Positions 30,887 through 41,408 of a stretch of DNA of 64,000 bases are shown piece by piece. The translations under genes and the position numbers were made by a program. Each line of letters opens with the position of its first letter. The first letter of the stretch is position 1. The notes beneath the pieces were generated by a model. That model ran no database searches and was not told where the DNA came from. It saw only the letters and a list, made by a program, of their open reading frames with translations. Source of the stretch: Fomitopsis serialis (Eukaryota > Basidiomycota > Agaricomycetes > Polyporales > Fomitopsidaceae); assembly GCF_022376445.1 (NCBI RefSeq), contig NW_025955106.1, forward strand, positions 42,432 through 106,431, read 5' to 3'.

Positions 30887-31598
30887 GAGGAAGAGGGTTT
30901 GTTGAGATCGTCGGTGTGCATTGGCACCCTTTATATATCATGGACCCTCGCAGCCTGTGGCGGTGACCTTGCTTCGACGCTTTGACCATGCCACATTGCC
31001 CCTGTTCTGTGGCCTGGCGCCGCGCGTGGCTCCGGGTCTCATTCGCTTTGGCCAAGCACTTTGTTCAGGTGATGGGATGCTTCTAGCACTGTGTCGCTTA
31101 GTACTCTTTTTGTCTGCTTACCTTGTTCCGTTGACAATGGGTCGGCTCCAATGGTCGTCCCCATCGAGCGAGGGATAAAGCGTTGTGGCCACCTGGTATG
31201 GCTATTATGAAGTGTGAGAAGTCGAATTTCAACGCGTTGTAGGCATCAGCTTAGGCAACCGTCTCCCGCTACTGACGGGATTCCGAATGGGAAAAGTGGT
31301 CACTGAAACAGGAAGTAAAAACGGAGCCTACCTGTTGATGTCTTCGACTGCTTCAAACAGTCAGTCGATGTAATGTACCATAGCAACGTAAGCACAGATC
31401 GCCGTCTCGCAGAACAACAATAGCTGTGCATGTGCCGCCACCAGTACGCAGTAATGTCAACTAGTGCCGCTTGGAGAAGGCAGTCATCTGGCAGCACATC
31501 TGCATTACAACGTCAACAACGATACATACATACCATATTCATCGCCTACTACATCGGAAACTTTTCGACACAGGGATGCCGCCCATATGATGCCGCCC
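30887..31598. other. S2 promoter region and phospholipase D 3' flank
   Basis: It contains the TATATAAAG of S2 on the minus strand. Nothing else recognised. Confidence 0.45.
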
Positions 31599-34500
31599 TC
31601 AGATATAGATTGGCAGTGTCGGGTTCAAGCCCATCCAATCTATGCCCTCCACGAAGTCCTTCTGGTCAATCAAGAAGTCCTAAAATGATCTCAGTGCCTT
31701 GAAACACGCAATGCTCCGGATTCCGAATTTTGGACTCACAATGGGACATTCCACCAGGGCACCCCTCACTCGAGAGAGACGGTCCTTCAGATGTTCGAGT
31801 GACACCTCTGGGACGACATGTCCGGGCATGACCTTCGGCACATATTGCTTCGGTCGTAGTCAGCACTTCTAGGCCATACACGAATCAGGGGATGAACGTA
31901 CAGCATATTCATCCCAGTTCTTAACCCAGTTCGTTGGCACAGTACGGAAGATCTCGGCAAAGATCGCGCGGTTTCGCCTTGCAGTCTCGTTCCACAGGCT
32001 CATGGTGAGATCCGCGAGAGGATCGGCGACAATCTTGTCTTCGCCCTCGTCGGTCTCGTCGTCGTTCGGGTGGGGCGCAGGGCGCATGAACGAAGTGACT
32101 TGCTCTTTGCCTGCGCAGTACTGTGGCGGCATGAGGCCGAGGTGCTCTGTCCGGTGATGTATGAAAGAAGCGAAGGAGCATTTTTAGGCTTAGACATACC
32201 TCTGTAGAGCTTCCTACGGAAGGTGGCGGCGAAGCGTGCCGCCATGTACGGTTTCCCGTCCATGGTGGTTTCAATCATGTCCTCGTCTTCAATCACTAAG
32301 GCGATTTCGGAATCACCATTGCCCTGCACAAGACCGTCAGTGCGCATTCCGCTCCAATCGATATGGCCTTACCTTCATACTCCGATCATTAATATTCGCA
32401 GAACCCATCTAGTCGTAACCATCAGCTAGTCACTTATCAGAGTTGTCGACAGCACATACGACGACTCTCCGGTCATCCACGATCATGACCTTCGAATGAA
32501 TGTACACGAGGTCAGACACATACGCAGCCTTCTCTTCCTCAGGCGTGCCCAACCATCCCTCCTCGTTCAGGTTCGTCCGGTCCTCCATGACATGCTGGAC
32601 GACGTTGTCGGAGATATCTCCACCTTCTCGGAGGCTGACCGCAGCGCGGTGCCATTGGTCGACGATCTCTTGTGCCTCCTCGTACGTCTGTGGTAGCGCG
32701 TACGTCTCGGTCTTGAGCTCGGGTTGCTGCCCGGACGCACTCGGCTGGTCGACGATCTTACCCGTTGGGAGGACGACAGTAGTTTCTTTAGGTGCGTTGG
32801 CTTCCTCGTCCCTTCCAACCCAGAGACGGGCGAGAGCCGTCATGGCCTGGTGGAACTTGATGCCGCTACGTTCTTCGATGACTTTCATGAAGGATTCTAC
32901 GAGCCAGTTGAGTAAGGCGATATAATCCAGATAGATAGACTCCTACCGTACGGAGCGTTGATGCGATCGTAGGTTCGCAGGTGGTAGAATCGAATATAAT
33001 CCATTCTAGCACACCGTGTGAGAAGGTTCAGACTGGTGGAACATCAACAACTCACGGCTCATATCCTGCCTTGCTGATCTCCTCATAGATGCTATGACCT
33101 CCACGATTCATGGTACGATATTGAGCGGCCATAATAGTCCTGATGGACGTCTCGTCCTTGACTGGACAAGCACATCAGACTGGGTTGAGGCATGGGGTGC
33201 ACGACGGGTGTTACCTGGTCCTGCAAAGCCAGGAACTTCGGGAATCACTATGACCACCTATCGCCAGGACAGTTGTGAGAAATCTAGATCGTCATGGTAG
33301 ATAGCGCGATGAGCGCTGACCTTGAACTTCTGGTTGCTTCGAGCTGCTAGGAGGATTCGTTCAACGAGTGCGGCTGCGATTTGGTTCTTCACGGGATCGT
33401 CTTTCTGCTGTGTACTCGAAATGCTGCAAGAGTTCAGACAGACGAACAAGAGGTCATGATATGGGTATAGGCACTCACAAGAACTGGTTCTCTACGTTGT
33501 GAGGAGATTGAGGTGAGTCGAAATATCACGCATCCAAGCCACTTACCAATATATATGAAATGGTTCGCCTCCATGATCAATTGACAGTCTAAAAGGACTT
33601 AGTCAATATGGCGCATTCTCGATGGTTAATACACTCTTACAAGCGTTCTGGACACTGTGCTCTGTCAGCACACCGTTACTCCAGTCGCTGACGCTGCGCA
33701 CTGCCTGTACGCGGCACGTCCCGTTCGGCGGTCGCGGATACAACTCCGGATCGTCGAGGTCGTCGAACTGCCGCGCAGTGAGGTGTTCACCATGGAATCG
33801 TTGACGGAAATGCCGGCCTATCTGGTGCCACTTTTCGCGGTAAGGATGGACTATGGGATGTTCAAGATTAGGTGATGGGATAAGGGACAGGACACGTCGG
33901 AAACTTACGCACGACAGCTTCGTCGGGAGCTGCTTCGACATCATGCGGGAGTGCGAGCCAATCGTAATGTCTAACATCACGATGCGTGAGCTTCTGATGA
34001 TTGTAGTGATGCAGAATGTCTTCCACCCACGTATCATGACTGTACTGTGAGACTCATTAGCCCTTGATCACAACCTGCCTTGCAAGGAGGATACACACCT
34101 TCCTTCGCTTGATTTCATTCCAGCGCTCCATGAAGTGCTGTACCAAATCAAGTACCGACGGCCCGCAGATCGTCAAATGGACCTTTATGCGATGTGTTGA
34201 GTATCAGGTACCACTTGGAGAGAGCTACATAGCCACATACATCGTGCCACGGCATCCGCGCAGACTCGAGCACGCTCAGGCCATTGCTCACATAGTTCTG
34301 AACGTCCTTGAAGTCCATGATACGCGCGTTGTTGTAGTCCTGCCCCGGGAAAAGCGTGCGCGTCAGGTCTGTAGGGTGCACATCCCCGAGCGGGTGCATG
34401 TGCGTGTCCCAGCGCCCGAAGCTGAGATCGAGCCCGCCAACGCCTGCGCGGTGGTTGTCTACTATCACGAGCTGTGTGGATGGTAAGGAAAGGACTTCGT

Positions 34501-35396
34501 AGAGTATGGAAGGAGACAGACCTTTTCGTGGTGCGACCAGAACTCGACGTCGTCTGGGAAACATCAGTACAGGCGATAGAAATGACTGTATGTGTTTCAC
34601 ACCTTTACTCCCGATGTGATCGGGGTGACGCATGCACGCAATGTTAGGGTGCAGCGCTTCAAGAGCGTGCTACCAAAGCGATTCAATTTCGGCGACGGGA
34701 AGCGACACCGAACTGCTTACCTTAGTATGAGACGAATCCATGGACATTTCTTGAGTGACTTCCTTGTATACGACGACATAGATCCGGACGCCCTCTTCCG
34801 CCTTGCGTTTCAGCAGGCGGTCCAAGCGCCATTCCTGATTGAAAGCGGGCGGGCGGCGCAAGTACACTTCGGGAGTCAACCACCAATCCTGAGGTACGAT
34901 CGTGAACCGTTGAACAAGACGAGGCAGAGAATATCACACACCAAGATGAAGATGCACTCGCGGGCACTATCCAAGACTTCTGAAACGGCATAGAAGTAAT
35001 CATGTCCGTCGATGTGCCTGTCAAGAATGTCAAGGTCACAAGCGTGTAAGCGACGACGGGGCCCACCATTTTACAGCATTGGATGGACGCTGCTCTGCGA
35101 AGGACTGGAAACGGTGGCCGTCATTGATTTCGGTCCGTAGCGCATCAATACGCTTCTCTTCTGGGGTATCATGCCGACCTGTAAGGAGTATTACGAGAAG
35201 ACATCACTCGACACAAGGAAAGACACACGGTTCGGATTCAAAACCCCTACGCATGATGACACACATCGCTATAAGCTTGTCACAGGACCAATGAAGCAGT
35301 AGGGTACGCACCATCGATGGTGTCCCAAGCGCCTTCGATGCCCTTGGGGATATCCTTCTCAATCTCTTCAACGGCGTGCTCGAGTTCCGCAAACAT
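31599..35396 (-). CDS. phospholipase D (Spo14/PLD1 type), two HKD motifs
   Basis: The enzyme hydrolyses phosphatidylcholine to phosphatidic acid and choline at membranes. The minus-strand ATG at 35396 starts MFAELEHAVEEIEKDIPKG, and the gene has many small exons. First catalytic half: DGHDYFYAVSEVLDSAREC, ILDWWLTPEVYLRRPP, HHEKLVIVDNHRAGVGGLDL (HxKxxxxD, split by an intron after HHEK at about 34460-34540). Second half: LIMEANHFIYIENQF (33550-33480), VVIVIPEVPGFAG, then YIHSKVMIVDDRRVV (about 32460-32500) and MGSANINDRSMKGNGDSEIA (about 32410-32330). The C-terminus runs through NWDEYA and VPKVMPGHVVPE to the stop at 31599. I saw no PX or PH domain, so it is a shorter form. Every junction I checked is in frame, so the gene appears intact. 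It lies between the inverted arms. Confidence 0.93.
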
Positions 35397-36936
35397 GGCT
35401 GTAGCAAAGGGTATATCTAGCCTCCGATGAACCCGCAGCCGTTATTTATATGCAAATAGCACGCGCCCATCAGCGCTCCCAACACAAACTTTGAGGAAAC
35501 GTAACTACGGATACGGTGGGAGTAACCGGACATACTGCGCCGCCCGCGACAGGCACTGCCAACGAGATGTACACTGCAGACGCTGCCATGGAGCTCGCCA
35601 CCGGTGTTCTATCCTTCGCTTGATGGATGGAAGCTCCACAACGGCGTAAGTACTTGCAGTTACAAGCTTAAATGAGCCGCACCTAATACTGCGCCGACCA
35701 ACTATCGGCGGACCTCGGGGGGCACCCCCAAGCCGATGCAAAGCTTAGCAGGGCGACCCAAACGACAGCGTTTGATCCTGGGACTAGGTCAGGATCTGTT
35801 GCCCCTCGGTCGCACGAGGACCTTGCTGTGCGGCAAACGCGAGGCAAACGCAATGTCCAAACATAGCTATAAGCGTCTGTTCTGACATGGACGCTCGGGC
35901 TCAACTCGGGCTCGTGGAGGAGGAGGAGGGCGTCTGGGATTTGTCTGGGGTGGAATCTCTCACACTTCGCGCTCGCTGCGATGGCTTGCGCTATGTACTG
36001 TGAAGTATTGGAAACGGAGGTTACCTTCTCGTTCGTCGACGTCATTAAACTCCGCCAGTCACTCACCTGTACGATTTTGCATAGCCAGAAACACTGTGGT
36101 CGTGGAGTATGACCAATGCATGGTGCGCAAGTGAGTCACAGTGAGTACTGTTCCAAGGCTGCGTATGAACTTACAGATTGAAGGGATTCTCATTTGAGAG
36201 TATAAGTAGTGCCGTGGCACCAGTGGATGACACCGTGACGGCTACCGCGTTTCGCATTGACAAGCCCGGCACAATAGTAATATTGAACACCAAAGGAGGG
36301 AACCGCGGTGGCAGGGTACAACGTCGCGGAATGACTAGTACTGTGAACGTCCTGCAGCAACGTTCAGTCTGACTTGAACGTGGTCGCGAGGAGGAGGAGG
36401 AGTGCATACGGACGTCACGTGCACATCTATTCTTGGCAGCGCTTCAGCGCTTAACGCGTTTGGCGAGGAGGAGGACAAGCTCAACGTGCAACGTTCAACC
36501 ATTACGACGCAACTTGCTGAACAACTAAGTACTACAGCAAGTAGAATATTCTCAAACGAGCGGATCTGTGTAAGTCGATATGTACACAACTTCCAGCTGG
36601 TTCGCGCTCATGAGATCCTTTCGACGTGATCGTCAGTTCTTCCCACTGTTCCAGTGGACTTCGGAATCATTGTCAACTAGTCTCTACATCGTCGAATCGC
36701 TCAATGCCGTGATCTTCCCTTACGCCACGGTTAACTCAAGGCTATCAACTTCACGCACTTTGTGACTGCGCCGGTCCTTTGAGATGAAATCAAGGTACGC
36801 ATGTTCCATGGTTTCGCATACTACATATAATCATACTCACGGTCCATTGTTGCACTTCGTACGAGTCCATTGGAGATCGTCCCTGGCTCCCTCCGCATTC
36901 AGAACATAGCACGACCACAAACTCGCCAAGCGACAT
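35397..36936. other. intergenic region with GGA microsatellites
   Basis: Several short GAGGAGGAG runs occur (about 35925, 36390, 36460). ORFs of up to 127 codons lack signatures. No gene supported. Confidence 0.4.
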
Positions 36937-37752
36937 TCACCAGTCCCATGTAACGTGCATCACCGCCACGCCGATCAGCAGAATAGCAAAGACCACCCCG
37001 GTCCCGACGCCACCGCATATCATCGCTTGCACCAAAGTCAGCGTGCCATCCATGACACCGTGCTGGATCAATATCGCTGTTCCCACTACAGGTCCGAGCA
37101 GCCCGGACGTGAGCAGGCCTGCCACGACGCTGTGGAAGAAGACTGTGGATCCGTAGCGGCAGGCGAGCTCCGGTGGTGGGGGGTCATTCGTCTCCGTCTC
37201 GTGCTGCCATCGGTATCGTCGGCTTGGCTCCTGGTATATGCCGTAAGCAGCTTCGTATAACTCCTCTAGCCGATAGAATCCCCAGTGGACAGTGGTGAAC
37301 CCGACCGAGAGGATGGATCCGCCGAGGGCACCCAGGAAGATCACGTTGGCGTCGCCCGCGTACGGCTCTTCAGGGATGAATGCCAACGGGACCAGACCCA
37401 AGAATGTCGATGCGCCAGCGTACGCAGCGAACACTGCAGCATAGAAGATACACTGCAGCGTGTAGTCGACGAGGAGTGTCATGGCCTTCTTGCTGTGCAC
37501 GCTTGGTATTTGTGGCGCTGTGAAGTGGAGGCTGGGCCATTTCTGGAGGAACACATTCGATAGGCTTGTCCACTTTGAGGGCTGCTGCATTGAATGGCCG
37601 CCGATCGCTCCCTCGACGAGCGTGTCCGTCGATCCTGTCTCGCACGACTCGAGCAGGTATGTGGCGTCTTCATTGTCCTGGTGGGATTGTTGATAATAGG
37701 TGTCGACGCTACCAGACGCTAGACTCGGATGCGGCAGAAGGATGCCTATCAT
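36937..37752 (-). CDS. four-helix membrane protein M6
   Basis: A 271-residue single-exon frame on the minus strand; I chose the ATG at 37752 (MIGILLPHPSLASG). The variable N-terminus is about 85 residues. Four hydrophobic helices carry the family motifs EEPYAGDANVIFLGALGG, LEELYEAAYGIYQEP, a shortened WQHETETNDPPPPELACRYG, SGLLGPVVGTAIL and CGGVGTGVVFAILL. The end, HVTWDW, is compact. It lacks the low-complexity Ser/Arg tract of M4, M5 and M8. Like M7 and M8 it points left and sits between the inverted arms. Function unknown. Confidence 0.83.
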   Translation of the reverse strand: MIGILLPHPSLASGSVDTYYQQSHQDNEDATYLLESCETGSTDTLVEGAIGGHSMQQPSKWTSLSNVFLQKWPSLHFTAPQIPSVHSKKAMTLLVDYTLQCIFYAAVFAAYAGASTFLGLVPLAFIPEEPYAGDANVIFLGALGGSILSVGFTTVHWGFYRLEELYEAAYGIYQEPSRRYRWQHETETNDPPPPELACRYGSTVFFHSVVAGLLTSGLLGPVVGTAILIQHGVMDGTLTLVQAMICGGVGTGVVFAILLIGVAVMHVTWDW

Positions 37753-38617
37753 GGCCTGCAAGGTGGACTCGGGATCGAGGGCAAGTGCTCTTGGCTCTGT
37801 GGAGTGGATGCAGAAGAGGTGATGGGCTAGTAACGCTCGCCTAGCATTCTTTTTATCGTTGAGCGGCGAGAAGGCTGTGTCCAGTCTGTCACTGCAATTG
37901 GAACGCGTACTCAGGCTCGAGCTCTTGTTCTGCCAGAGCTTCTATGTGGCGTAGCCTGCGGTTTCCAGGACAGCCATTGCTTTCAGCTGCGGCTGTTCTG
38001 CGACCATATATCGCGCTTTGGCCTGCGCTGTTCTTTCATGGCAAAGCGAGGCTGGCCCGCGCGCACTGCTTCAGCCTCGTCCTCGAGTACTGTCGCACCG
38101 CCACGCGAAACCTGGCTGTCCGTCCCACGTGTCTACCGCATGCCTTCTATGACTGTTGCCGCTGCATCGGGTCTCGAGGGCGATGCGCCATGCGCCACGC
38201 GTATGGGAACTTCGTGTCGCTACTTTGTTACCTGAAATTGCTTTATCGGGAGCCGTTGCCGAGCCACCGCTAGCTGACTATACTGGAACCTGAGCACCGA
38301 GTTGCTTTGTTTTGAATTTCAAGCCGTCCAAAGCGCCTCAACGTGAGTGAACCCCGATACAAATATTATGCTGACGACGGCGGCTAATTTCTTCGCGAGG
38401 ACAGCTGCCACTCGTGCATGCTCTATACACCGATCCCAATCATGTCGCAAACGATGAACGAGGATCTGTCTGTAGGCATCGATATCGCGCCGTCGCGGGA
38501 CTCGGTCACTGAGGATCTATGCTTGTCTGCGACCACCGTATTGTCTCTTTGAAGGTATGTACATATCACAATAGAAGTCCATCATTGTCCTACACGAATC
38601 CCCTCCGCATCCCGGGA
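37753..38617. other. spacer between M6 and M7
   Basis: No gene recognised. Confidence 0.4.
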
Positions 38618-39478
38618 CTACAAGACTATATACCGGTGCCCCGATTCCAACAACAACCTCTGTCTTGCACAGGATATGCCGAAAAGTGCGACAGCAGCCA
38701 CGACCCCAGTACCAGCGGCGCCGCATCTCAGAGCATGCAGTGCCGTCATCGTGCTATCCATCAAGCCGTGCTGGATGATTATCGTTGCTCCCACCCAAGG
38801 TCCGAGCAGCCCGGCGACAAGCAGACCCAAAACAAAGCATGCCTTCGCTACAGACCACGCATGACGGCCCGCGAGTTCTGGCTGCGGAGGCATGTCCGTC
38901 TCGCATTGCCACGTCCGCGGATCCTGAAGGTCCGGTTGCTTGTATATCCCGTGGGCCTTCTCGTACCACGCCTCCAGCTCTCTGTACGCCATAAGCGTCG
39001 TGGAGAACGCCACGGAGACGATGGCCCCGCCGAGCGCGCCAGCGTAAACGACGTTGTCGGTGAAGTTGCTGGCGTAGGGTTCCTGATCCGAGAGAAGCCA
39101 TCCTCCCAGCCAAGTGCAGGTGCCAGCGAAAACGGCGGAGACGGTCGCGAAGAAGACGGCGGCGCAGTAATAGTTGAAGGTGAATATCACAATCTTCTTC
39201 AACCACGTCGTGGGCCTTTCCGTGTGCCCCACGGGGATGACAGTTCCTACTAGATTGACCTTTAGGACGATGTGTGAAGGACTGGTGGCGATGCAAGACT
39301 CACCGTCGTTCTCTGTGCCCGATATCGGTTCCGTGTGCGATTCCTCCTTTGAGGTAGCGGCGTCCGACTCCAACTTGAAGAAAGGAGTGGCGTCTTTCGC
39401 GGCCCCTTCGAGATCAAACTGGGGCAAGCGAGTGTACCCAGAGTGCAACGTCAGGAAAGGAAGACGGAAGAAGGCCAT
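38618..39478 (-). CDS. four-helix membrane protein M7
   Basis: Exons 39478-39304 and 39246-38618 join in phase across a 57 bp intron (GTGAGT...GTAG) to 267 residues. The intron is in frame, so the readthrough frame stays open. I start at MAFFRLPFLTLHSGYTRLPQFDLEGA, which matches the N-terminus of M8 (MALHLPFLTSHTGYARLPQSDLE). Family motifs: QEPYASNFTDNVVYAGALGG, LEAWYEKAHGIYKQP, TWQCETDMPPQPELAGRH, AGLLGPWVGATI and CGAAGTGVVAAV. The C-terminus (RQRLLLESGHRYIVL) is more basic than in other members and could hide a further splice. Function unknown. Confidence 0.83.
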   Translation of the reverse strand: MAFFRLPFLTLHSGYTRLPQFDLEGAAKDATPFFKLESDAATSKEESHTEPISGTENDGESCIATSPSHIVLKVNLVGTVIPVGHTERPTTWLKKIVIFTFNYYCAAVFFATVSAVFAGTCTWLGGWLLSDQEPYASNFTDNVVYAGALGGAIVSVAFSTTLMAYRELEAWYEKAHGIYKQPDLQDPRTWQCETDMPPQPELAGRHAWSVAKACFVLGLLVAGLLGPWVGATIIIQHGLMDSTMTALHALRCGAAGTGVVAAVALFGISCARQRLLLESGHRYIVL

Positions 39479-40472
39479 GGCTTGCACGGAGCGGTAGGAG
39501 GCCACTGAGATATGGGAATGTACTGGATGGAACTGTAGTGTGCGGAGGTGGGTGAATCGTATTCGATGCCCTGCTCTCATTTATAACCAAAGGACGAGAA
39601 GGCTATGTTCAATCTGCTATCGTAAGCATGTATCCTGCCTGCAATTGTCTCGGTGTCAGTGAAGTTTGGAAGCTTGAGGCATAGCTTGCGGTTGCCACGG
39701 CTGAGGCCTGAGGTATTGAGGCTGAAGCTTCCACACAATACCAACGAAGCTGCATTGCATCTCCTATCTGACGGGCAATTGTGGCGCAAACACCGTGTAC
39801 TACTGCAGGCTATGGCCAAATCGTATTCCGCCGCGCGATCTGCTCTGCCTTGTTGTACTTGAACCGTATCGGCCGAGGACTCGTGGGCCGTAGTCAAGTG
39901 CAATTGTAACAACAGGTTGGGTCAAAGTGCCACACTGGCAACAAGCGAAGGCCCTGTACGAGTATCCGTATACCTAGTATTGTCAGTGACTTCGCACACA
40001 GCCTCCGCCTATGCCAGTGAGCGACTCCGACAGAGCCATCCTATCGTGAGCTGCCCGCGTCGCACACGCCTACAGTCCACTTGGCGTCGTGTGTAGGAGG
40101 TCGTTTGAACGATTATTGTCGCCTTCACGCTTCAGTACGATGGCCATAGACGCTGAATATGAGCAGATGTACTATCGCTGAGCGAGGCGTACTCTCAGTG
40201 TCCCTAAGAACGGAGTCGCCGGTTTCGTCACGATATTTATCCGTGCCTCGCTGAGCGACGAAGCATGAATGCAACCAAGGAGGTCTCTCGCCACATGTGA
40301 AACTCATGACCATAGATAAATTGACGGAGGCGCACTATGTAGGTCTGTACTAGGTAGCTATCATAGGTACGGCCCACTGTTCTTGGCTATACAAGTCCAT
40401 AACCACTTGGGTATCCTCTCCCCATCTCGCGGGCGCGCATAGACCCAGCAGTAGACCAAACCTCAACACGTA
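39479..40472. other. spacer between M7 and M8
   Basis: No gene recognised. Confidence 0.4.
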
Positions 40473-41408
40473 TCAACACTCGGCGTCCCTTCCCCCATTA
40501 CAGAGCTTCATCCCATAGGTACAGGACAGGCAGACGAGTATACCGCCAATGACAAGCCCTGTACCGGCCGCGCCACATCCCAGCGCCGCAGACGCAGTCA
40601 TCGCGCTAGTCACGATACCTCGCCGTATGACCGTTCCGAACACAGGTCCCACGAGCCCGCCCATAAGCAACCCGGAGATCGTACAAAAAGCGGTGACGGA
40701 GCCCGCGTAACGGCGGGCGAGCTTTGGTGGCGGAGGCACGTACGTCTCGCGCTGCCACGTCCACCACTCCGGGAGCTCGCTCGGGGGCTCGTATATCCCA
40801 TGGGCCTTCTCGTATATCTCCTCGAGCTCGGCGTAACACCACATGACAGTGGTAAACATCAAGGACAGGATGGTCGCGCCAAGCATGCCGGCGTAGACGA
40901 TGTTGAAGTTGCTGGTATAGGGTTCGTTCGTCTGGAGGAAGTACCAGCTCGCGTAGGTGGAGGCGCTGGCGTATACGGTGCAGGCTGCGGCGAAGAGAAT
41001 GCAGGAGAAGATGTAACTGGAGACCAGTTTGCCGATCTTCTCGAGGCGCGTCGACGGCTCTTCGGGAATGCGCCCTTCAAGGGCGTCCAGCTCTGCCCCT
41101 CCCTCGTCAGAGGCAACGGGAAAAGGGACGATAAAGACCATCTACACACCTCTTTCGAGCTGAGCGGTCAAGCCGGTCCGTTGTGTACGCCGTATCCGGT
41201 TCGAGTGCGATGCTCTGTGCGAACGTGAGGCGCGCTCCGACCGGGACGTTCTCTTCGTGTGCGATGTCGGTTCCACGTCGATCGTCTGCTCTGAGCTAGC
41301 GTTGTCCGGCTCCAACAGTGGAGTGGCGTCCTCTGCCGTTTCGAGATCGGACTGGGGCAAGCGAGCATATCCAGTGTGCGACGTCAGGAATGGGAGATGG
41401 AGGGCCAT
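40473..41408 (-). CDS. four-helix membrane protein M8 (subfamily B)
   Basis: Exons 41408-41150 and 41092-40473 join across a 57 bp intron to 292 residues. The protein starts MALHLPFLTSHTGYARLPQ, has a Ser/Arg-rich low-complexity tract (TKRTSRSERASRSHRAS) and then QLER|ELDALEGR across the same intron position as M4. The membrane half is very close to M4 and M5: NEPYTSNFNIVYAGMLG, LEEIYEKAHGIYEPP, WWTWQRETYVPPPPKLARRYAG, GGLVGPVFGTVI and CGAAGTGLVIGG. It therefore combines the N-terminus of M7 with the membrane domain of M4/M5, linking the subfamilies. Function unknown. Confidence 0.87.
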
